From NCBI GenBank assembly GCA_900112995.1, contig FONU01000018.1:17328-81327 (forward strand): 64,000 bases of DNA, given 5' to 3'. How positions within the stretch are numbered: the stretch's first letter is position 1; each line of letters opens with the position of its first letter. The DNA comes from [Lactobacillus] rogosae (GTDB taxonomy: Bacteria > Bacillota > Clostridia > Lachnospirales > Lachnospiraceae). Both the position numbers and the translations under genes were made by a program. Shown here one piece after another: positions 9,228 to 18,296 of this stretch. The notes below the pieces were generated by a model. That model did no database searches. It saw only the letters and a list, made by a program, of their open reading frames with translations, and was not told the origin of the DNA.

Positions 9228-9933
9228 TAATATTAAAAAGGCGTATGATGTGAAAATGGCTGTAGATATAGACAAGCTGGTTATAGAAGAGGGCGACTGT
9301 GTAGGACTTGTTGGGGAAAGCGGTTGCGGAAAAAGCACGCTTGCTGGAATTATAACGAATACAGTTAAGTTATACAGTGGTTCAGTAATCTTTAAAGGTG
9401 AAGATATAAGTAGATTCAATGCCCGTAAAATGAGGGATATTTATAAGAATATGCAGATGATTTATCAGTCACCTGTGGCTTCATTTGATCCTGAATATAC
9501 ATTAGGAAAAAGTGTTGCCGAAGCATTAAGAAATAATAAGAGTGATAATCTTGTGTCGGAATTGTTTATAAGTGTTGGACTTTCAGCGGAATATGTTAAT
9601 AAATATCCAGGACAGGTGAGCGGTGGCGAGTGCCAGAGAGCGGCAATAGCGAGGGCATTGGCTGTGAAGCCGGAGTTTCTTATATGTGATGAAGCTACAA
9701 GTGCACTTGATGTTACAGTGCAGAGTCAGATAATTGCACTTATTAAGCAGTTGCAGCAAAGCAGGAAAATGACAGTATTATTCATAAGCCACGATATTGC
9801 ACTGGTAAGCCAGATATGCAATAAGACAGCTGTTATGAAGGACGGGAAAATAATAGAGTATTCAGACACAGATAATATTATCAACAGGCCGGAAAAGGAA
9901 TATACAAGGCTTCTTATAAAGTCGGTACTTTAA
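9205..9933 (+). CDS. ABC importer ATPase 2 (DppF/NikE type)
   Basis: A 242-residue ATPase with Walker A GESGCGKST, signature VSGGECQRAAIARAL, and Walker B FLICDEATSALD. ATG 9205 is preferred (GGGAG at 9193-9197) over the in-frame GTG at 9199. It forms the heterodimeric motor with the preceding ATPase, whose end it overlaps by 23 bases. The short length fits NikE better than the longer oligopeptide OppF proteins. Confidence 0.92.
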   Translation: MSTILELNNIKKAYDVKMAVDIDKLVIEEGDCVGLVGESGCGKSTLAGIITNTVKLYSGSVIFKGEDISRFNARKMRDIYKNMQMIYQSPVASFDPEYTLGKSVAEALRNNKSDNLVSELFISVGLSAEYVNKYPGQVSGGECQRAAIARALAVKPEFLICDEATSALDVTVQSQIIALIKQLQQSRKMTVLFISHDIALVSQICNKTAVMKDGKIIEYSDTDNIINRPEKEYTRLLIKSVL

Positions 9934-9991
9934 ATATAAGAAATATATAAGATGAGGTATATAAATTATGAACAGATTAAAGATAAATAAA

Positions 9992-10081
9992 ATGAAGAAC
10001 AACAGGGTATGCATATATAAATTAAAAGAAATTATAATGAAGAATAACAGAACCAGAATAGATAAATTAGGTGAAAGCAGA
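9992..10081 (+). repeat. 15-codon tandem duplication at the 5' end of the solute-binding protein gene
   Basis: Two adjacent 45-base units (9992-10036 and 10037-10081) both begin ATGAAGAA(C/T)AACAG and encode MKNNR...YKLKEII and MKNNR...DKLGESR. A third partial copy starts at ATG 10082. Each copy supplies an in-frame ATG, so the array creates stacked potential starts. Confidence 0.65.
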
Positions 10082-11641
10082 ATGAATATAGATAGATTAA
10101 AGCAGAATATAATAAAATTAGCAGGAATTATACTTGTAATAGCAGCTGTATCAGGTATTGCAGGCTGTGGGAAAAGTACAGCTTCCACAGAGAAAGTATT
10201 CTACTATGGAGATACAACCTTTAACGCAGAAAATGATGAGACAGATGTCAACCCACATAACGGATATTCAGGCTGGGCGTGCATAAGATATGGCGTTGGA
10301 GAGACTCTTTTTAAATATTCGGATACAATGGAATTAGAGCCATGGCTTGCTGAAAGCTATGAGAATGTAGATGAGCTTACTTGGAAGATTAATTTAAAAG
10401 ATGGAATTACATTTACAAGTGGAAGAAAGCTTGATGGTGAGGCTGTTAAAGAATGTATAGAACATCTTGTTGCGGTGCATAAAAGAGCAGCAGGGGATTT
10501 GAATATAGAGAGGGTTGAGGCAGAAGCTGATACAGTCATAATAACAACAGCCAAGCCGGTGCCAGCACTTATTAATTATCTTTCTGACCCTTATGGCTGT
10601 ATTATTGATATGCAGGCAGGAATTACTGATGAGGGTAATGTATCAGCGACAGGACCTTATATAGCCGAGGAGATTGTGACAGACTCAGGACTTACACTTG
10701 TTAAGAATCAGAATTACTGGAATGGAGAGCCTAGGCTTGATAAAATAATTGTTAAGACGATAAGTGATGGTGATACTCTTACAATGGCATTGCAGTCAGG
10801 TGAACTTAATGCGGCTTATGGTCTGCCATATTCAAGTCTTTCGCTGTTTAATAACAGCAATTATACAATATCATCAAGCGAAACTTCACGTTCATTTTTT
10901 GCACAGATGAATTATGCTAATGTCAATTTACAGGACAGCAATGTAAGAGCTGCAATTGCTATGGCAATTAATAAGAAAGATTTTACTAATGTATTATTAA
11001 AAGGCAATGGAACGTTGGCAGAAGGACCATTTCCGAAAGATTATACATTTGGTGACAGCTATGTTAAAGCTGCGGAGTATAATATTGATAATGCCAGAAA
11101 TTTATTAGCACAGTCGGGCTGGAAGGATACAGATGGTGATGGATATGTTGATAAAAATGGAGAAAAGCTTACATTAAGGTGGCTTACATATCCAAGCAGA
11201 CAGGAGCTTCCTTTGCTTGCAGAAAATGTTCAGGCATCATTAAAGCAGATAGGAATAGAGGTTAAGATTAACTGTACGGCTAATCATCTTGATTATGTTA
11301 AAAAAGGTGAGTGGGATATATATGCAAGTGCCTTTGTGTGTGCACCAACAGGTGATCCTGAATATTTCTTTACAACACACTGTCTTAAGAATTCGTCAAA
11401 GAACCGTGGTGGTTATTATAATGAACAGCTTGAACAGCTTGAAGAACAGCTCAGTACTACATTTGATACAGAAGGCAGGGAACAGCTTGGAATAAAGATG
11501 ACACAGACAATACTGGACGACAATGCTTTTATATTTGCATCGCATCTTAAAATGTCAATTGTTTCAGGGAAAGGTGTGAGCGGTTTAACTGCACACCCAT
11601 CAGATTATTATGAGATAACGGCAGAGCTGGATATGCAGTAA
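10082..11641 (+). CDS. ABC importer solute-binding lipoprotein (SBP_bac_5, nickel/peptide)
   Basis: A family 5 extracellular solute-binding protein of 519 residues from ATG 10082 (AGGTGA at 10069-10074). This start gives a normal lipoprotein signal: a basic n-region, the hydrophobic LAGIILVIAAVSG, and a lipobox ending IAGC near residue 29. An in-frame ATG at 9968 with GAGG upstream would add 38 residues, an abnormal n-region built from a duplicated 15-codon unit. The stretch ETLFKYSDTMELEPWLAESY and WKINLKDGITFTSG are typical of NikA/DppA. It captures ligand for the permeases and ATPases encoded immediately upstream. NikA-like wording in the first domain makes a metal-chelate ligand plausible but not proven. 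Confidence 0.9.
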   Translation: MNIDRLKQNIIKLAGIILVIAAVSGIAGCGKSTASTEKVFYYGDTTFNAENDETDVNPHNGYSGWACIRYGVGETLFKYSDTMELEPWLAESYENVDELTWKINLKDGITFTSGRKLDGEAVKECIEHLVAVHKRAAGDLNIERVEAEADTVIITTAKPVPALINYLSDPYGCIIDMQAGITDEGNVSATGPYIAEEIVTDSGLTLVKNQNYWNGEPRLDKIIVKTISDGDTLTMALQSGELNAAYGLPYSSLSLFNNSNYTISSSETSRSFFAQMNYANVNLQDSNVRAAIAMAINKKDFTNVLLKGNGTLAEGPFPKDYTFGDSYVKAAEYNIDNARNLLAQSGWKDTDGDGYVDKNGEKLTLRWLTYPSRQELPLLAENVQASLKQIGIEVKINCTANHLDYVKKGEWDIYASAFVCAPTGDPEYFFTTHCLKNSSKNRGGYYNEQLEQLEEQLSTTFDTEGREQLGIKMTQTILDDNAFIFASHLKMSIVSGKGVSGLTAHPSDYYEITAELDMQ

Positions 11642-11686
11642 TATGCCTATAAGAAATATGTAACGGATTATGAAAGAAAATAGATT

Positions 11687-12442
11687 ATGATACAGGATAA
11701 AAATAATATAGAAGAAAAAGTTGTAGACTACTGGACTAAGCGTGTGGCAGATTTTTCAGATGTCAGGGAGAATGAGCTTGACAGTGAGTTAAGCCGTGAA
11801 TGGGTTGATAACATTATGCAATATATAAGTCCGCTTATAGATAATGGACAGAATGTAAGGGTGCTTGATGTTGGAACAGGTGTTGGATATTTTGCGATAC
11901 TTCTTTATGGCAAAGGACTTCAGGTTACGGGAATAGATTTAACACCGGATATGATAGAAAGGGCTGAAGTTCTGGCTGACAGATATGGGGCAGATGTTAA
12001 TTTCAAGGTTATGGATGCTATGAATCTGGAATATGAAGACGAAAGCTTCGATGTTGTTATAACAAGGAATCTTACATGGACACTCCCTGATGTGGATAAA
12101 GCCTATAAGGAATGGCACAGAGTGTTAAAAAAAGGCGGCGTGCTGTTAAATTATGATGCGAATTATGCCAATATGAAGAATCTGGATGCAACGCTTATTG
12201 ATGATGATAAGAAAGAAGAACCATACGGACACCAGGGAATGACCTATGCACTTGAAGCAGAAAATGCGTATATCACGAAAGCAATGGATATAGGAAGACA
12301 CCAAAGACCTGAGTATGATATAGCTTTATTAGAAAAATATGGATTTAGTAATTGCAGTGCAGACAAAGCCATAGGTAAGAAATTATTGAAAGAAAAGGAC
12401 ATCAAAGAAGCACCAATGTTTCTTATAACTGCATATAGATAA
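11687..12442 (+). CDS. Class I SAM-dependent methyltransferase, last gene of the ABC operon
   Basis: A 251-residue Rossmann methyltransferase: motif I VLDVGTGVGYFA (about 63-74), the acidic GIDLTPDM, DAMNLEYEDESFD and ITRNLTWTLPD. Methyl-acceptor specificity cannot be read off. It begins 45 bases after the solute-binding protein gene with no terminator between, so it likely belongs to the import operon. Class I methyltransferases beside nickel/peptide-type importers could modify the imported ligand or take part in making a metallophore; that is inference. The transcription unit probably ends before the hairpin at 12558. Confidence 0.85.
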   Translation: MIQDKNNIEEKVVDYWTKRVADFSDVRENELDSELSREWVDNIMQYISPLIDNGQNVRVLDVGTGVGYFAILLYGKGLQVTGIDLTPDMIERAEVLADRYGADVNFKVMDAMNLEYEDESFDVVITRNLTWTLPDVDKAYKEWHRVLKKGGVLLNYDANYANMKNLDATLIDDDKKEEPYGHQGMTYALEAENAYITKAMDIGRHQRPEYDIALLEKYGFSNCSADKAIGKKLLKEKDIKEAPMFLITAYR

Positions 12443-12557
12443 ATTATCTATTGCAATCTGCATAAGAACGTGGTATATAATTCATAAGTGAAATTTTTAC
12501 AATTATTATATTAATATATCTGCTATGTTAATAGCGTCAACAGAATACAAGATTGAC

Positions 12558-12593
12558 AAAGGCGTCTAATTCCAATGAATTAGGCGCCTTTTC
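12558..12593 (+). terminator. Rho-independent terminator before the amino acid ABC operon
   Basis: AAAGGCGTCTAATT (12558-12571) pairs with AATTAGGCGCCTTT (12578-12591) across a 6-base loop, with one wobble, followed by a short T-rich tract. It could end the importer/methyltransferase unit or act as an attenuator in the leader of the next gene, whose start is 46 bases downstream. Confidence 0.75.
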
Positions 12594-12638
12594 TGTATGT
12601 ATTTTTTACTATGGCAATGGTGAAAGGAGAGAAAAGTT

Positions 12639-13496
12639 ATGAAGAAGAAGTTATTATCGTTAATGGTTGTAATGTCACTTGTGGTTTCAATGACATTAGG
12701 AGTTACAGGTTGTGGAAGTAAGAGTTCCGATTCAGACAAGAAAGTATTGAAGGTAGCATTTGAATGTGCATATGCACCTTACAATTGGACACAGGAATCA
12801 CCAGAGGTTGGTAATGGCAAGCAGGCAGTAAAGATTAAAAATGCAGATGGATATGCATATGGATATGAAGTTGAGCTTGCACAGAGAATAGCAGATGAAA
12901 TGGGCTATGAATTAGAGGTATACAAGATTGAATGGAGTTCAATACTTATGGGACTTCAGGATGGATCATATGATGCAGTAATGACTGGTGTATGCTACAG
13001 TCCTGAAAGAGATGAGACATATGATTTTTCAACACCTTATTATAAAAGACAGATTGTTGGTGTTGTAAGAGCAGATAGTGAATATGCTAATTATACTAAG
13101 CTTTCACAGTTTGAGGGTAAGAATACTAAGTTAACAACACAGATTGCAACTAACTATGTACCTTACAAGGACGAAGTACCTGGCGGTGTAATTGCAACAG
13201 ACTATGAAACATCATCAGAATGTTTTCTTGCAGTACAGAATAAGACAGCCGATATGGTTATCCTTGATTACACAACATCAATATCAGCACTTTCAACTAT
13301 GAATAATTTAAAGATGCTCAATCTTGATTTCACAGAGCCAGAGGGTGCATCGAATGACTGCTGTATAGTATTCAGGGAAGGTGATCCAATGAGAGATACA
13401 GTTCAGGAAGCACTTGATAAGCTTAACTGGAATGACAAGGCTGAATTTGATAAGTTAATGGATGAAATGGTTAAGTTACAGCCATCATCTAACTAA
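12639..13496 (+). CDS. Amino acid ABC transporter solute-binding lipoprotein
   Basis: A 285-residue family 3 solute-binding protein. A lipoprotein signal (MKKKLLSLMVVMSLVV... with lipobox VTGC, Cys25) is followed by a Ser/Asp/Lys linker and the ligand-binding lobes: AFECAYAPYNW, GYEVELAQRIADEMGYELE and FSTPYYKRQ. The latter pattern belongs to polar amino acid importers; the exact amino acid is unknown. AAGGAGA lies before ATG 12639. The gene is separated from its permease by a terminator/attenuator and a second promoter, which would give binding protein in excess over membrane components. Confidence 0.93.
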   Translation: MKKKLLSLMVVMSLVVSMTLGVTGCGSKSSDSDKKVLKVAFECAYAPYNWTQESPEVGNGKQAVKIKNADGYAYGYEVELAQRIADEMGYELEVYKIEWSSILMGLQDGSYDAVMTGVCYSPERDETYDFSTPYYKRQIVGVVRADSEYANYTKLSQFEGKNTKLTTQIATNYVPYKDEVPGGVIATDYETSSECFLAVQNKTADMVILDYTTSISALSTMNNLKMLNLDFTEPEGASNDCCIVFREGDPMRDTVQEALDKLNWNDKAEFDKLMDEMVKLQPSSN

Positions 13497-13571
13497 ATAA
13501 GACTAAAGTAATAGTTGATAATTAATCTGACAAAGTACTACATAATAGTTTAACCTTATAAAAATAATAAA

Positions 13572-13632
13572 AGTCCACAGACTTTCCTGTCAAAGGCGGC
13601 AGGACCTTACAGGGGAAGTCTGTGGCTTTTTT
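13572..13632 (+). terminator. Strong hairpin terminator/attenuator between binding protein and permease genes
   Basis: CCACAGACTT (13575-13584) pairs perfectly with AAGTCTGTGG (13616-13625), extended inside by CCTGT/ACAGG, and is followed by six T residues. It should stop most transcripts from the solute-binding gene. Confidence 0.85.
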
Positions 13633-13663
13633 ATGTAACAGGAAATTCCGATAGAATCCCCTA

Positions 13664-13692
13664 TTACATAAAAGGCACTATGTGTCTATAAT
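13664..13692 (+). promoter_or_regulatory. Candidate sigma-A promoter for the permease-ATPase pair
   Basis: TTACAT (13664-13669) and a perfect TATAAT (13687-13692) are spaced by exactly 17 bases, 42 bases before the permease start and just after the terminator. This suggests a separate promoter for the membrane and ATPase genes. Confidence 0.6.
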
Positions 13693-13733
13693 GCACATTC
13701 CTTTTTATAATTAAATGTATGGGAGGTAAAGGT

Positions 13734-14519
13734 ATGTATAGTTCAATAGTGGCATTAGCGGCCAATACGCCAGGTGCTGATGGAACACTGTTCCAATGGA
13801 GCTGGTTTATATTTAATAAATACTCAACACTATTTTTAAAAGCTACCTGGGTAACACTTTATGTGTCACTTATAGGTACAATATTAGGATTTATTCTTGG
13901 TTTTGCAGTAGGAATAATCAATACAGTACAGATACATAAAGAAGACAATATAGTAAAGAAGATCCTGATAAGAATATTAAAGATAATTGTAGTTGTATAT
14001 GTTGAAATATTCAGGGATACCCCAATGATTGTTCAGGGAATGGTTATTTACTATGGCTTAAGACAGAATGACATAATGATAACTTCAATTATTGCAGGTA
14101 TTCTTGTTACAACACTTAATACCGGAGCTTATATGGGTGAAACAGTAAGAGCAGGTATTAAGTCAGTAGATGCAGGACAGGAAGAAGGAGCACTCGCTAT
14201 GGGAATGTCACATTTCAAGGCAATGCTTTACATAATTGTTCCACAGGCATTAAAGAATGTAATACCTGAAATGTGTAATACATTTGTTAATAATTTGAAG
14301 ATGACATCAGTATTAAACGTTATCGGTGTATCAGAGCTGTTCCTTATGGCAAAGACAGCAGGTGGTGCATATTACAAATATTTTGAATCATATATTGTAA
14401 TTTCAATCATTTATTTTGTTTTATGTTTTGTGTTTAACAGAATATTTGCAGTTGTTGAAAAGAAGTTACAGGGACGAAGCGATTATGAGCTTGCAACTGA
14501 ATTCCTTGATAATGAGTGA
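13734..14519 (+). CDS. Amino acid ABC transporter permease (HisM/GlnP family)
   Basis: A 261-residue membrane protein. ATG 13734 is chosen because GGGAGG (13721-13726) is seven bases upstream; an ATG at 13719 overlaps that site. The sequence [17 protein letters not shown] and [23 protein letters not shown] are the family's hallmark segments, the latter being the ATPase docking loop. Five or so helices are visible. It pairs with the ATPase encoded 25 bases downstream and the binding protein at 12639-13496. Confidence 0.93.
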   Translation: MYSSIVALAANTPGADGTLFQWSWFIFNKYSTLFLKATWVTLYVSLIGTILGFILGFAVGIINTVQIHKEDNIVKKILIRILKIIVVVYVEIFRDTPMIVQGMVIYYGLRQNDIMITSIIAGILVTTLNTGAYMGETVRAGIKSVDAGQEEGALAMGMSHFKAMLYIIVPQALKNVIPEMCNTFVNNLKMTSVLNVIGVSELFLMAKTAGGAYYKYFESYIVISIIYFVLCFVFNRIFAVVEKKLQGRSDYELATEFLDNE

Positions 14520-14544
14520 TAAGCAGGCAGGAATGGAGGTTATT

Positions 14545-15303
14545 ATGGCAGAGTCAATTATTAAAGTAGAAAATCTCGTAAAGTCATTTGGTGACCACGA
14601 AGTATTAAAAAAGATAGATTTTGAAATATCAAAGGGTGAAGTCGTATGTATTATAGGTTCTTCAGGTTCAGGCAAATCAACATTGCTACGTTGTATTAAC
14701 CACCTTGAAACACCTACAGGCGGCAAAATATTATTTCATGGGGAAGAGGTTAAGAATACACAAAGCTCACTTTCCAAATACCGGTCACAGGTTGGAATGG
14801 TGTTCCAGTCATTTAACCTGTTTAATAATATGACGGTATTAAAGAATTGTATGTTTGGTGTACAGAAGATACTTCATCTTAGCAAGGAAGAAGCTAAACT
14901 TAGGGCTATAAAGCATTTAAGAGAGGTTGGAATGGCAGCATATATCAATGCCAAGCCGGCACAGTTATCAGGTGGACAGAAACAGAGAGTTGCCATTGCA
15001 AGAGGTCTTTGTATGAATCCAGAGGTACTTTTATTTGACGAACCTACCTCAGCACTTGACCCAGAGATGGTAGGAGAAGTCCTTAATGTTATGAAAGAGT
15101 TAGCAGATGAGGGACTTACAATGATAATTGTAACCCACGAGATGGAATTTGCGAAAAATGTATCAACAAGAACAATATTTATGGATAACGGATATGTTGT
15201 TGAGGACGAAAGTCCGGATATATTATTTACTAATCCTAAGAATGAACGAACAAGAACATTCTTAACAAGATATATGGAAAGCGGCGTAAAGAAGGGTGCT
15301 TAA
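14545..15303 (+). CDS. Amino acid ABC transporter ATPase (GlnQ/HisP family)
   Basis: A 252-residue ATPase: Walker [10 protein letters not shown], signature [15 protein letters not shown], Walker [20 protein letters not shown], and the H-loop VTHEMEFA. The start is ATG 14545 (GGAGG at 14535-14539); an open frame continues upstream but without a sensible start. It powers the importer encoded by the two preceding genes. Confidence 0.94.
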   Translation: MAESIIKVENLVKSFGDHEVLKKIDFEISKGEVVCIIGSSGSGKSTLLRCINHLETPTGGKILFHGEEVKNTQSSLSKYRSQVGMVFQSFNLFNNMTVLKNCMFGVQKILHLSKEEAKLRAIKHLREVGMAAYINAKPAQLSGGQKQRVAIARGLCMNPEVLLFDEPTSALDPEMVGEVLNVMKELADEGLTMIIVTHEMEFAKNVSTRTIFMDNGYVVEDESPDILFTNPKNERTRTFLTRYMESGVKKGA

Positions 15304-15308
15304 TAATT

Positions 15309-15359
15309 GGAATATAAGTAACAGCGAAATATAAGTAACAGTGGAATATATGTAACAAA
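15309..15359. repeat. Three tandem 17-bp repeats
   Basis: Units at 15309-15325, 15326-15342 and 15343-15359 follow GGAATATAAGTAACAGC with one to three changes each. They occupy the short gap between the ABC ATPase gene and the cytidylate-kinase-like gene. A small hairpin (GTGCAC/CGTGCAG region near 15380-15404) follows. Function unknown; replication slippage is the simplest origin. Confidence 0.6.
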
Positions 15360-15415
15360 GTGAGCAGGCACTAACTTGACGTGCACAGGAAACGCGTGCA
15401 GAAAAGAGGATTATT

Positions 15416-16087
15416 ATGGATAATTTGGTTATTACAGTAGCAAGAGGCTTTGGCAGCTGTGGAAAAAGAATTGCCAAGCAGATAGCAGATGATTTGGGAA
15501 TACATTGTTATGAGAACAGAATACTTATGCTTGCCTCTCAGATGAGCGGACTTGATGAGGAAGTATTTGCAGAGGTTAATGAGAAATTGAGAAGCCAGAA
15601 TGTATTTTCGGCATTTCTTAAAGGACTTCCAATGCAGCGTTCTCCTAAAGTAGAGGACAGGAAGTTTGTATCAGATGAGAAGTTATTTGAGTACCAGAAA
15701 CAGATTATAGAACAGCTTGCCGATACAGAAAGTTGTGTGATTGTCGGAAAATGTGCTGACTGGATATTAAAGGACAGACCTAATGTTATAAGCCTTTATA
15801 TTGAAGCACCACGAAGATTTACACTTAAAGAGATTATGAACAGAATGGGTGTTAATGAAGCCACAGCGGCAAGGTCAATTACACAGACAGATAAATACCG
15901 TGCAGAATATTATGAACATTATACAGGAGGCAACTACTGGACTAACCCAGTGAACTATGATCTTACTATAAATACGGAAAGAGTGGGATTTGAGGGTGCT
16001 GTAAAGCTTGTTGAAGATTATATAAAGATAAAATATCCAGATTTTAATATAAAATGCACTAATACAGGAAGCACACAGGAAGCTTAA
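15416..16087 (+). CDS. Cytidylate kinase-like family protein
   Basis: A 223-residue P-loop protein: ARGFGSCGKRIAKQIADDLG near residue 9 is the nucleotide-binding loop of the cytidylate-kinase-like family found in gut Firmicutes. Further features are CVIVGKCADWIL, and PRRFTLKEIMNRMG with lid-type basic residues. It is not the housekeeping Cmk, whose NMP-binding insert is not visible, so the phosphate acceptor is uncertain. AGAGGA precedes ATG 15416. Its neighbours are the amino acid importer upstream and an AraC regulator downstream. Confidence 0.82.
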   Translation: MDNLVITVARGFGSCGKRIAKQIADDLGIHCYENRILMLASQMSGLDEEVFAEVNEKLRSQNVFSAFLKGLPMQRSPKVEDRKFVSDEKLFEYQKQIIEQLADTESCVIVGKCADWILKDRPNVISLYIEAPRRFTLKEIMNRMGVNEATAARSITQTDKYRAEYYEHYTGGNYWTNPVNYDLTINTERVGFEGAVKLVEDYIKIKYPDFNIKCTNTGSTQEA

Positions 16088-16131
16088 TAAAAAGCCTGAA
16101 GTTAAGTGCACATAAGAAAGAAGGTGTTACT

Positions 16132-16890
16132 ATGCAGGTTAAGACTTATCTTATATCAGAAGGTGTTAAATATACAGAGACCATAATAGAAGATGGTTAT
16201 ATTAATAAGATATATAAAGTTGATAATTGCAGGAAAGATATATATGCAATTCCTGATGCCTGCATAGACATACAGTTTATATATGAAAAGGGCAGATATG
16301 TTCCATATGCGTGCGGAACACATACTAAGGTCAGCCCTGCATATATAAGTGGAAGCAAGAAAACTTTTGCAGTTAAATTTGAACCAGGTGTAATTCCAGA
16401 TTTTATGAAAGAGTATATTTCGGACATAGTATGTGACAGAAAATGCCTTGCTTATATAGATGATATACAGAATATATCATCTATGCTTCAAAATGAAGAT
16501 GATTTTGAAAAAATGGTGGATATTTTTATGGATAATTTCCGGTATGACAGGCATTTTGCAGATAAGAAAAATATTATTGCAAGCATAGCAGGCATTATTC
16601 ATAAGGGTAAGGGCAATATAAATATTGCAAAGATAGCCGAAGAGGTAGGCTACAACCAGAGATATCTTGACCGTGTGTTTAAGGAAGCTGTTGGCGTTTC
16701 TATGAAAAAATATGCGGAAATAATAAGAATACAGAAGGCAATATATTATTTGCAGAACAGTCTTACTTATGAGATATACGAAAGGCTTGGATATTATGAC
16801 CAGGCACATTTTATAAAGGATTTCAAGAAAAATACTTCACTTACGCCGAGCAGGTTTGAGAGGGCCAACAGCCAGTATAAGATAGTATAG
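16132..16890 (+). CDS. AraC-family transcriptional regulator
   Basis: A 252-residue regulator. Residues 1-145 form a sensor-type domain (IPDACIDIQFIYEKG and CGTHTKVSPAYISG). The C-terminal 100 residues hold two helix-turn-helices of AraC type, the first being INIAKIAEEVGYNQRYLDRVF and the second ending YYDQAHFIKDFKKNTSLTPSRF. It directly precedes the class III PLP enzyme and kinase genes in the same direction and is the obvious candidate to control them; this is context inference. Confidence 0.88.
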   Translation: MQVKTYLISEGVKYTETIIEDGYINKIYKVDNCRKDIYAIPDACIDIQFIYEKGRYVPYACGTHTKVSPAYISGSKKTFAVKFEPGVIPDFMKEYISDIVCDRKCLAYIDDIQNISSMLQNEDDFEKMVDIFMDNFRYDRHFADKKNIIASIAGIIHKGKGNINIAKIAEEVGYNQRYLDRVFKEAVGVSMKKYAEIIRIQKAIYYLQNSLTYEIYERLGYYDQAHFIKDFKKNTSLTPSRFERANSQYKIV

Positions 16891-16934
16891 TTAATGGCAG
16901 CAGTAACATAAGTGTTATAGAAAAGAGGTAGTCT

Positions 16935-18194
16935 ATGAGTTATATTAATAATCCAGATATTACTAAGGAAGATATATTAAAGAAAAGTTTGGCACATTGG
17001 AATGTTGGAAAGACACAGGAATGGATTGACAGGGATATGGCTATCGTTATGGGCAAAAGAGAGGGCTATTATTTCTGGGATCTGGATGGCAGAAAGTTCT
17101 TAGATATACATATTAATGGTGGTACATACAACTTAGGACATAGAAATAAAGAGATTATAGGTGCTTTAACAGATGCTATGACAGAGCTGGATATAGGTAA
17201 TCACCATTTTACAGGAATAACCAAGGCACTGCTTGCGGAGCAGTTGACAAGCCTTTGTCCTGACGGACTTGATTATGCATGCTTTTCAACCTGTGGTGGT
17301 GAAGCAGTTGACCTTGCAATAAAGAGTGCAAGATATGCTACACAAAGAAAGAGAGTTGTATCAATTCAGGGCTGTTATCATGGACATACAGGTCTTTCAG
17401 TATCGACAGGAGATGCAAGATTTAAAGATCCATTTCTTTGTCAGGGAGCACCTGGAGAATTCGTACAAGTTCCCCTTAATGATCTTGATGCAATGGAGGC
17501 AGAGCTTAAGAAAGAAGATGTAGCGTGTGTAATTATAGAATCACTTCTTGCAACTTATGGCTTCCCAATTCCAGATAAGGGCTATCTTGCAGGTGTTAAG
17601 AAGCTTTGCGAGAAATATGGAACATTGTATATAGCAGATGAAACACAGACAGGTCTTATGAGAACCGGAAAAATGTGGTGCTTTGAACACGAGGGCTTCG
17701 TTCCGGATATGATTACAACAGCTAAAGGCTTTGGAGGTGGAATATATCCAATATCAGCAACGGTTATGAACAAAAAAGCGGCAAGCTGGATGTTTGATAT
17801 AGGAAGAATGCACGGTTCTACCTGTGGTAATTCAGAATTAGGCTGTGTTGTTGCGATGAAGGTTCTTGAAATATCAACAAGAAAAGAAACAGTTGATAAT
17901 ATTAATAAGAATACCAAGATTCTTACAGAAAGAGTTAATGCACTTATTGATAAATATGATGGATTTATTACAGGTTATACACAGCGTGGTGTAATTATGG
18001 GTATTAATTTTGACTGTGAAGATGCAAGCAAGACAGTATGCAAGCCATTATTTGATAACGGCGTATGGTCACACAATTCAAGACTCCACCCTAATACATT
18101 GCAGTTAAAGTTAGGACTTTTGTGTGATGATGCATTTATGGACGAATTATTTGAAAAAATAGATAAGGGTCTTGCACAGGCACTTTCAAAGTAG
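16935..18194 (+). CDS. Class III aminotransferase-fold PLP enzyme (aminotransferase or phospho-lyase)
   Basis: A 419-residue fold-type I, class III PLP enzyme. Visible are the cofactor-site CYHGHTGLS, ADETQTGLMRTGK (Asp holding the pyridine nitrogen) and the Schiff-base lysine in TAKGFGGG (Lys264). The family includes ornithine, 4-aminobutyrate and similar aminotransferases, but also the phospho-lyases for phosphoethanolamine and phosphohydroxylysine. Because the next gene encodes an APH-type kinase, as in hydroxylysine kinase/phospho-lyase pairs, a phosphorylated amino alcohol or hydroxy-amino acid is a reasonable substrate guess. The ribosome site AAAGAGG lies before ATG 16935. Confidence 0.88.
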   Translation: MSYINNPDITKEDILKKSLAHWNVGKTQEWIDRDMAIVMGKREGYYFWDLDGRKFLDIHINGGTYNLGHRNKEIIGALTDAMTELDIGNHHFTGITKALLAEQLTSLCPDGLDYACFSTCGGEAVDLAIKSARYATQRKRVVSIQGCYHGHTGLSVSTGDARFKDPFLCQGAPGEFVQVPLNDLDAMEAELKKEDVACVIIESLLATYGFPIPDKGYLAGVKKLCEKYGTLYIADETQTGLMRTGKMWCFEHEGFVPDMITTAKGFGGGIYPISATVMNKKAASWMFDIGRMHGSTCGNSELGCVVAMKVLEISTRKETVDNINKNTKILTERVNALIDKYDGFITGYTQRGVIMGINFDCEDASKTVCKPLFDNGVWSHNSRLHPNTLQLKLGLLCDDAFMDELFEKIDKGLAQALSK

Positions 18195-18296
18195 GTTAGA
18201 AGTAAAGATTAGTTAAAGCAGGATATTTTAAGATACTCATTGTGATTTTTCAGGAAAGTTCTAAGTGAATTATGTATGTGCGGAAAAGAGGGCTAT

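Noticed and set aside
15309..15359. Three 17-bp repeats considered as a CRISPR array
   Set aside because: The units abut without spacers and no cas genes are present.
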